From Mycosarcoma maydis (lineage: Eukaryota > Basidiomycota > Ustilaginomycetes > Ustilaginales), in contig NC_026480.1 in NCBI RefSeq assembly GCF_000328475.2, positions 124,001 to 188,000 of the forward strand: 64,000 nt of DNA. Reading direction: 5' to 3'. The position numbers and the translations under genes were made by a program. Position 1 is the stretch's first letter; every line of letters begins with the position of its first letter. Shown here one piece after another: positions 57,801 through 64,000 of the stretch. The notes beneath the pieces are model-generated. The model saw only the letters and a list, made by a program, of their open reading frames with translations, was not told the origin of the DNA and did no database searches.

Positions 57801-57940
57801 TTATGGATGCCCAGTCAGCTGGAAATCCCACGTCCAAAAAATGCGTCGCCTTGTCGGCAGTCGAAGCCGAGCTCGTAGCTGCCTCCGAAGCAGCAAGAGA
57901 GAACATGTTCTTTGCCCACCTACTTCGGGACTTGCGGTTG
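54798..57940 (+). pseudogene. Copia pol: integrase, reverse transcriptase, broken RNase H
   Basis: One frame is open from the zinc knuckle to 57878. Pre-integrase LWHERLGHPG (about 55180); integrase catalytic acids in HIDLI (about 55373), LRSDQGSEW (about 55553) and RVERMNRSLQEKMR (about 55665); reverse transcriptase with KARLVARGFTQREGVDFDE, DVVQAYLNS and the catalytic YVDD (57227-57238). RNase H begins normally (THTDANWASD) but then passes through two other frames (GCPVSWKSHVQK, then ALSAVEAELVAASEAA) before a stop at about 57944; further remnants reach about 58150. Only about 110 residues separate the zinc knuckle from the pre-integrase, and no protease active-site triad is present. Confidence 0.85.
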
Positions 57941-58189
57941 TGGTGAGGTCAAACCACTCCTCCCTCACCGATAGTCTGGGCTGCTGCCTAAGTAAGTAAG
58001 GATCCCGCCAAACACTGGAAACTCAAGCACATCGACACCCGATACTTCTTTGTTCGAAACGCTGTTCAAGACGGTGACATTGCTATCGAGCACATTGGGA
58101 CGGCAGAAAACGCGGCCGACATTCTCACCAAACCGTTCCAACCCGAACCCCTCCGCAAGGCTGTTAACAGGCTAGGATTGGTACGACCA

Positions 58190-58200
58190 TTGAGGGGGGG
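58190..58200 (+). promoter_or_regulatory. Polypurine tract of the retrotransposon
   Basis: TTGAGGGGGGG directly before the 3' LTR, the position used to prime plus-strand DNA synthesis. Confidence 0.85.
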
Positions 58201-58614
58201 AGTTGAAGATACAATGGTCGACCAAGACCATTTCGGCATAGTCCCTGCGCGATCAAACGGAAATTGCGTGCGATTACCCAGGGTTACTCAACCGAAATTA
58301 ACCGGGGTTACTCAACCGAAATTAACCGGGGTTACTCAACTAAATGTGAGCAGAGATGAGATAGCCCTCGCCTACTCTGCAAGAGCCTACCACCGAAAGG
58401 CACACAAGCCACGTCCCGCACAGAGCGAAGACGGGAAGGAAAGAGGAGATGGATGTCCCGAGTCGCAGGACGAGCAGTTCATAAAGACATAAATATGCTC
58501 ACTTTGTATGTAGTCTCGAGTCCAGAAAATCTAAGCGATCTTTTCACCATTTTCTTCCCTTCATCAAAACTGCCGAGAACCATCACGGGTTTTTCCCCCT
58601 AATTATTCTCAAGT
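58201..58614 (+). repeat. 3' LTR (414 bp)
   Basis: Same termini as the 5' LTR. By eye the only differences are four 1-base deletions (A4 to A3, T3 to T2, C6 to C5, and loss of G in AATTAGTT). Confidence 0.93.
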
Positions 58615-58619
58615 GGCAC
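58615..58619. repeat. Target-site duplication, right copy
   Basis: GGCAC, matching 53343-53347. Confidence 0.8.
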
Positions 58620-58653
58620 ACGCACACGCAAGTCTTCACGGTTCGTGCTTGTT

Positions 58654-60427
58654 TCAGGGCAGTGTAGCACCAGAATCCCGAATCACCTTGGCAAGGCCAA
58701 GCAGAGCTCCTCATCCTGCAGACGCTTGCCGACCACCTGAAGATTGATCGGCATCCCCTTCCATTCCACTCCTCTGGATCGTATCGATCCCAGTAGGCTT
58801 GATCCACGTTTCCTGGCAGAGCTGTGTACGGCTCGTCTAGCGCCACCTTCGGGTCCTTGTCGGGATCCACAAAGCCGACCGGGAAAACAACACACGGGCG
58901 ATCGAGAAGATTCCACTGAGTCGTATAGCTGACATGATCGTTCAGATCATGCTTGCAACTGGCCCAGTTACTAACTGAAGCAATGATACCGTCCACGGGA
59001 CGACCCGTGCCCGTCTGATCCCTTGCCAGTGGTCTAGATATTCCTTTCGGTACTTGCTCTTCTCTTGGTTGAGCTGCCAAGATTCGTAGACGGAAAAGTG
59101 TGCATGTTGCTTGCCGTCTGCCATAAGGTTGTACATGACCGGCTCGCCTCCCTCGTCGCAGCTGCGCTTGATATCTTGTCCTCCGTCCGCACTGCAGATG
59201 CGGCCGATGATACCGTAGCATCGCAGATGGTCGTGGGCGACCCAGTCGATCACCTTGTGACCAGCGGCGACGAGCTTCTCCTTGACCTCGCGCAGCGCTC
59301 GCGTTATGGGCGGGTGCGGATGCACGATCTGATCATCCCACTCTATAGCAAAGCACAGTTGCGTTTGGGCTTGCGTGAAACTCTCGGTGGGCTCTGCACT
59401 TGCTGCCTTGAGCTGTAAGTTCTTGAGTGCATAAGCCTCTTCGTTGAACGGCATGCTCACCAGAATTGGATCCAGCTCCCATGGTCTCTCGGCAAGCACA
59501 GCTCGCATGAAAGTGACGACGTCTTCCAACGAATGTGTGAGTGGCCCGATAACCGACGAGACGCTCTCCTAACCGAGCAAGCTGTTGGCTGCCCCTTCGT
59601 AAGGAATTCAATGCATCGATGGCCGCATTCCCCAGAGCCCATTGAAGGCGACTGGAACGCGAACGGAGCCACCAATGTCGGTCCCAAGACCGAGCGCGCT
59701 TCCATCGAGTCTCACGAGCGCACCTTCGCCCCCCGAGCTACCACCCGCGGTGAAGCTTCGGTTGAAAGGGTTCACCGTGCGTCCCATAAATATGATTGTG
59801 CGTTTCGCATCGCATCAGACTCTGCGGAACCGATCTTCGCACGTACAGCACACTACCAGCTTTGAGCAGTACATCAGTGATGACGCCATTTTTCATGGCG
59901 ACATTGTCTGTCCACGCTACATAGCCCATCGTGGCAACGGTGTCCTTGATGAGCAACTGATCCTTGAGCGACACAGGCAGGCCGTGCAGCAGACCCTTCG
60001 TTTTGGCGTGCTTGGCAAGGTACTCGTCGCATTCCTTGGCCCTAGCCAGCGCCATTTCGGGGAAAAAGTCGATAGCACAGTTGATTAGCTGATGAGCAAG
60101 CACTGCTCGTCGCAAAAAGGCCTCCGTGCATCGCACTGACGAGAGCTTGCCCGTCGCTAGCAGAGACAAGAGCTTGTCAATCGGCGTTTCCGTGATGGCA
60201 ACGTCTTCGAGCGAGAGCACCTTGGAGGGCACTGACCTCACGTTGTCCGCAGCAAAGATTGTCGTAGGCTCCGGACGGTGTGGCTCCGTCTTGGAGTAAG
60301 CCAAAGGCAGAGGCTCTTCTGGCAGAGCGCGAACTCCGGCAGCCTTGAGATCCACAAGCAAGCCCAGAGGAATCGCAGCATCTCGCTTGGCACGGTGAGC
60401 CTGCGCTTTGGCGATCCAGTCTGTCAT
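58654..60427 (-). pseudogene. Amidase-signature-family pseudogene
   Basis: Reads as a general amidase (acetamidase / fatty-acid amide hydrolase type, Ser-Ser-Lys triad) from an ATG at 60427 (MTDWIAKAQAHRAKRDAAIP) to a TGA at 58654. The catalytic lysine is in LPVSLKDQLLIK; after a one-base insertion at about 59782-59786 the next frame gives FTAGGSSGGEGAL and TDIGGSVRVP with both catalytic serines. That frame then carries two nonsense codons, TGA (59608-59610) and TAG (59569-59571), inside otherwise family-like sequence. Further frame changes occur at about 59010, 58755 and 58700. No single frame exceeds 229 codons, versus about 550 for the family. The pseudogene ends 40 bp from the retrotransposon. 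Its ancestral substrate is unknown. Confidence 0.85.
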
Positions 60428-61775
60428 GATATGCGTCTGCTCGGAAACTTGGACAATGATGGTAGCTCGTCAAGTTTGTAGGGAACGCTCAGACCAACGT
60501 AGGAAGGGCGAGGGTGCAGCAAGACCATACAAGTAAGATATGCTATCGCGGCTATGCATCGTTCGTTTTAATCAGCTGGTCCGAGCACACAGACGAGCAA
60601 CATCCGGATCTGAATCGGCAAGCGCGTTGTCTTGCCCTTTGTCACACAGACGGCTCTCAGTGATCTCTCTGTGTCCAGCATTCGTGATTGCGCGAGTTCC
60701 CGCTGTCAGCTCCAGAAGCGGTGAAAGCTGCATTCCTGCTAGCCGAGCTTGATTGTACACCTAATCTCCGTTCTTGTCCTTCGAGCGTTCGAGTGAATGT
60801 GACACTTGGTCTCAGCAGAGATGCTGCTCACGTGTGCGCTTCTACCAGTCTCGAAGTGCTCAAGTCATTTTGCGCGCAGTCCACGTGCTGCCGCTTGATT
60901 CGTCAAAGCCCGCCAAGCCAAATCGAGTGAGAGGCGTCAAGTTATGGTCGCGCGCCATTCACGATTGCTGAGTTATGACGACAGCCGCGATGTGAGGGAC
61001 GTGCGTATCTCGACAGCGGTTGATTACTCCTGTGCAGTAATTCAGGACGCGCTTTACGCGGCCATCCACGATTTCTGGCGAACAAGTTAACTCGCTGAAT
61101 TTTGCATGCTCCTCCCAAGCAGATAGTCTTGAGTCTCGACAATCGATGTTCACCTTATCTCTCGTGTCTCTCCCGCACGCAATGCGTTGCAACGGCAGTC
61201 ACGATTTAGCCTGCGCCTTGAGACGCATGATATGACCAGCAGACCAAGCGCGACATGTTTCCGCCCACGAGCTCGATGACTTGCGACGCCTCTGAACTCT
61301 ACCTGATGAAGTTGTCCAGCCATTTCATTCTGCTACCAGCGCCCAAGTGGGCTCAACGGAACGTTGAATGACGAACCTCTCTCAGCGACCACACTTGGTC
61401 TCAGGTTGGGTGGACAAGTTTCATGTGGCGCCGCACGCCCACAGGTCGTACATGTGTCAAAAAGCGCCATTGCCCGATGCAACGTACAGCTGAGACCCAT
61501 ACAATATACTGAACACGATCAAGTGCAGAAAGCACGGTGCAATAACGTGTTGAGATTCCGACTGAAATGCGTACAATGTAGATCAGTGTGGCGATAAGAT
61601 CATAGTGAGCTTCTGATGGCTCAGAGTTGTCCGGTTGGATGCATTGCATTGTTCGGTCCGATGGAGCTGCGCATGCCAAGCATGGTTGGAAAAAGCGAAT
61701 GTGCAAAGTCATTCAGTGGAGCTAACTTAGGTAGGCGATTTGCGCGACGTGCGCTGCGCGTGCAGGAAGTGGCGT
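60428..61775. other. 1.35 kb intergenic region
   Basis: No supported gene. A few repeat-family motifs are present (about 60690, 60955, 61200). Open frames here are short and without family content. Confidence 0.55.
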
Positions 61776-63380
61776 CTAGTACACGAAAGGAATGAAAGCG
61801 TACTTGACAATCGTGCAGTACTTGTCCCAGTCCTTGCCGTACTTCTTACTGCACCTCTCAAAGTCTCTTCCGCACCTGTGTGTGAGTACAGCAAGGAAGA
61901 AGACCGAGTAGTAGTAAGGAATAATGGAGCGCGTACCGGCAATGGCGCCCCATAGGAAAGCCTGAGTCCAGTCAGCCGTGTAGTTAGGTTCGCGGAGGAA
62001 CTGCCACCAGCCATCGATGAGCAACGCATTTCCGTGCTCGGTTTGCAGGTAGCGAGGGTCCTTGAGCGTCGACCAAGGCCATTGCGGGAAGGTCCATCGG
62101 TACTTGAACGTGCCCTGCAGCTGCATGCGGAAGCGCGACTTTTGAGCCATGGACGAGTCGAAGACATAGTGGGCGAAGAGGAGGAGCGAAAACATAAAGA
62201 CGTATGTTGGCGTGCTGAATTTGTAGTACGAAGGCGGGTGAGCAGCCATGTAAACGATGCTGTAGCAGTAGGTGAACGGAACACCGGCAAAGTTCCAAAA
62301 GATGACCATGAAGCCCCATTTCTCATGAAACATGTCCCAGGTCTGCGGGATGCACTCCTCGCCCTTACCGCAGGCGTTGATGTAGAGACCCGTTGCGAGA
62401 ACCATGAAGGCCATGTTGGGCGTCACGTAGCCGTACACCTCATACTGCTTGCACGCGCCACTGACGCTGATGAGGAAAAGCAAGACCCACGGAATGCGAA
62501 CCTCGGCCCACATCTTGAGATCGACCGAGCCGATTCGAGGGTTGAGCGCAGCGCCCATGAAAAAATCGTATGCAAAGTTGCCCGACATGCGGTGGGTGGT
62601 GTTGGTGAAAACGGCGTGGTAGTAGGTAGCGGCTGAGACGGCGTAGCCGGCAATCATGGAGACGGTCATGTATTCACCAAAGTGCTCGATAATGGTGGTG
62701 AGACGGTAGAGACCCGTGGTGTGGAGCACAGCACAGGTGATAAGGGTGACGTAGAACGACGAGAGCGCATTACACTTGTACATGAGCGTCTTATAACCGA
62801 GCGAGGGGACAGGCAAGCCTTCCTGCATGTAGCCGGGCATGACGACGGCCAAGAAGAACTGGAAGAGCATGAGGCCACCGTAGCCAGCGAAAGCGCGCTT
62901 AGTAGGGAAGGCGTCGTCGCGGACGTGGGCACCCATACGTTGGAGGAAAGGCCAAATGTCATTGAGCGAGTTAGGCAGCACAAGTTTGCCGTCGTAGAAC
63001 CAGAGACAGATCCAGAGGTAGTACATGAGCAGCGGGAAGAGCGTCATCATGGCAGTGACACCCCAGGGACCGCCAAACTCCCAGTCCGAATGTTCGTCGA
63101 GCTTCCTGTCGGTCTCGCGACCCTGTTCCGAGATGACAATACCGGGAGAGTACTTGACGATGGTCTGCTGCTTGCCTCCGCCCAAGATCTGATCATCGTT
63201 GAGATCGACGTGAAGATAGGAATGGTTTGGCCTGTAGTTTTTCTTCTCCTCGAAATCCTCTTCGTCCTGAACAGCAGCACGCTTTTGAGCGTCGGTGGGA
63301 GCTTTGCTCTTGCCATTCGGAGTGGCAGCGGCCGCCTTTGCGGCGGCGCTCCTAGTGCGAAGGCCAGCTGAATCGGCCAT
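61776..63380 (-). CDS. ERG4: Delta(24(24(1))) sterol reductase Erg4
   Basis: Last enzyme of ergosterol synthesis; reduces ergosta-5,7,22,24(28)-tetraenol to ergosterol in the ER with NADPH. Single exon, 534 residues (yeast 473). The ATG at 63380 (MADSAGLRTRSAAAKAAA) gives a polar basic N-terminus; the frame continues upstream without ATG. Several membrane spans follow (VTAMMTLFPLLMYYLWICLW and others). The C-terminal family signatures are clear: FMGAALNPRIGSVDLKMWAE, WGFMVIFWNFAGVPFTYCYS, LLIDGWWQFLREPNYTADW, and the terminal HRCGRDFERCSKKYGKDW with YCTIVKYAFIPFVY. Likely controlled with other sterol genes, but no sterol-response element was identified by eye. Confidence 0.96.
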   Translation of the reverse strand: MADSAGLRTRSAAAKAAAATPNGKSKAPTDAQKRAAVQDEEDFEEKKNYRPNHSYLHVDLNDDQILGGGKQQTIVKYSPGIVISEQGRETDRKLDEHSDWEFGGPWGVTAMMTLFPLLMYYLWICLWFYDGKLVLPNSLNDIWPFLQRMGAHVRDDAFPTKRAFAGYGGLMLFQFFLAVVMPGYMQEGLPVPSLGYKTLMYKCNALSSFYVTLITCAVLHTTGLYRLTTIIEHFGEYMTVSMIAGYAVSAATYYHAVFTNTTHRMSGNFAYDFFMGAALNPRIGSVDLKMWAEVRIPWVLLFLISVSGACKQYEVYGYVTPNMAFMVLATGLYINACGKGEECIPQTWDMFHEKWGFMVIFWNFAGVPFTYCYSIVYMAAHPPSYYKFSTPTYVFMFSLLLFAHYVFDSSMAQKSRFRMQLQGTFKYRWTFPQWPWSTLKDPRYLQTEHGNALLIDGWWQFLREPNYTADWTQAFLWGAIAGTRSIIPYYYSVFFLAVLTHRCGRDFERCSKKYGKDWDKYCTIVKYAFIPFVY

Positions 63381-64000
63381 AGTCGAGTCTGCGAGGACAG
63401 CAAAGGTGGCTGGAAGTTGACGAGAAAGCCAAGAAGAAAACAAGATCAACCCAAACCAAAATTACGAATTACGAATGACAATCAAAATGAAAAACGGCGT
63501 TCGTTGCAAGAGCGCGTCCAAAATGAGCTGATTTTTCGAGATACCAACACCCAAAAGTCACGAGTGCACCTACGTGCAAGGAAAACAACAGCGGGTACAC
63601 GGCACACAGCACTGTGCACTGTGCACTGGGCACTGGACACTGGGCAAGAGGTTGCTGCAGGAAGAAAGAACAGAGAATGCGACTCAAGACCAAGCTTTCG
63701 CTTTCGCTTCCGCTTTCTCTCTCTCTCCCCTATAAGTAGAACTCGATGATCTCAACCAAGTCACGTGCGGACCTATCACACACACAATGAATCTGCCTTC
63801 CGAGGCTGTCTGCTGTTGACGTTGTGGAATAGCACTCTATTAAGGCAACCGGGCCAACACGTATTAAGTTAAGCAAAGATAGGAAGAAGGGCCTCGGATG
63901 ATCCGTAAAGCCGAGCAGAGCTCAAGCTAGCACGTGTCGTCGAGATGAGATAGATGAGATCGGGATAGATCGTCTCAAATCGGAGCTGCACCCGATTGTG
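63381..64000. promoter_or_regulatory. ERG4 upstream region
   Basis: Contains AATTACGAATTACGAATGAC (about 63462), a GTGCACTGTGCACTGGGCACTGG tandem in short pieces at about 63612-63645, and a CT-rich run (about 63690-63730). No gene seen to the window end. Confidence 0.45.

Larger units (their letters stand above)
53348..58614 (+). mobile_element. Ty1/copia LTR retrotransposon, decayed
   Basis: 5267 bp element bounded by near-identical LTRs and a 5-bp target duplication. Domain order in the internal part is gag with CCHC zinc knuckle, pre-integrase, integrase, reverse transcriptase, RNase H; integrase before reverse transcriptase defines the Ty1/copia group. A polypurine tract (58190-58200) abuts the 3' LTR. 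No convincing tRNA primer site was recognised after the 5' LTR. Coding capacity is broken: two frame changes in gag, no recognisable D-S/T-G protease motif, and at least two frame changes in RNase H. It is therefore unlikely to be autonomous as sequenced. Confidence 0.95.

Noticed and set aside
53348..58614. Possible virus or giant-element origin
   Set aside because: LTRs, target duplication, polypurine tract and integrase-RT order define an ordinary Ty1/copia retrotransposon; no envelope-like gene.
1..64000. tRNA, rRNA, telomere or centromere signatures
   Set aside because: Looked for by eye through the spacers; no cloverleaf-like tRNA with the usual T-loop motif, no rRNA and no telomeric repeat recognised. 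A tRNA scan would be decisive.

Overview
The window is fungal nuclear DNA. Short GT-AG introns with CTAAC/CTGAC-type branch sites, a housekeeping gene set of basidiomycete type, serine/proline-rich low-complexity extensions and very long single-exon genes point to a smut fungus (Ustilaginaceae; a Ustilago/Sporisorium-like genome). That placement rests on gene style and is not proven by a marker. One 100-N assembly gap lies at 49644-49743.

Layout, left to right. The 3' part of a GPN1-type GTPase gene (1-1513). A gene-poor 4.5 kb stretch upstream of a Zn(II)2Cys6 transcription factor (5988-9215). UMP1, proteasome maturation (9522-10194, minus), facing MTR4/DOB1, the nuclear exosome helicase (10919-14293). 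A 5'-nucleotidase-family metallophosphoesterase (14394-17570, minus). A Tlg1/syntaxin-6 SNARE with three exons (18028-18960). An Irs4/Tax4-type EH-domain protein (19564-22032). A three-exon HSBP1 homologue (22316-22826, minus). The farnesyl/geranylgeranyl transferase alpha subunit (23337-24527). A small unrecognised one-span membrane protein (24626-25168, minus). A gene fusing mitochondrial ribosomal protein bL9 to a BolA domain (25360-26642, minus). COQ1 (27784-29463). An L-rhamnose mutarotase-family protein (29761-30120, minus). A giant Rim15-like kinase of about 4161 residues whose two exons are separated by a 1.86 kb intron (32567-46911). A SUR1-type inositol-phosphoceramide mannosyltransferase broken by the gap and a nearby 1-base frameshift (48925-51003). 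A mitochondrial NAD+/nucleotide carrier (51221-52279, minus). A Ty1/copia retrotransposon with two LTRs and a 5-bp target duplication (53348-58614). An amidase pseudogene 40 bp beyond it (58654-60427, minus). ERG4 sterol reductase (61776-63380, minus).

The genes do not form a cluster or operon. Several concern mitochondria (bL9-BolA, COQ1, carrier), isoprenoid/sterol/sphingolipid membranes (RAM2, COQ1, ERG4, SUR1, Tlg1) and stress or proteostasis (RIM15, HSBP1, UMP1), but no joint system is shown by the sequence.

The most striking non-genic signal is a dispersed short near-palindromic repeat (17-mer AATCACGAATCGTGAAT and heptamer arrays of AATCACG / AATCGTG). It recurs dozens of times between genes and in one long intron and was not seen in the long coding exons. 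Other points worth a second look are the bL9-BolA fusion, a splice/frame paradox in UMP1, the long RIM15 intron, and the decayed 53-60 kb block. I found no CRISPR array, rRNA or tRNA gene.
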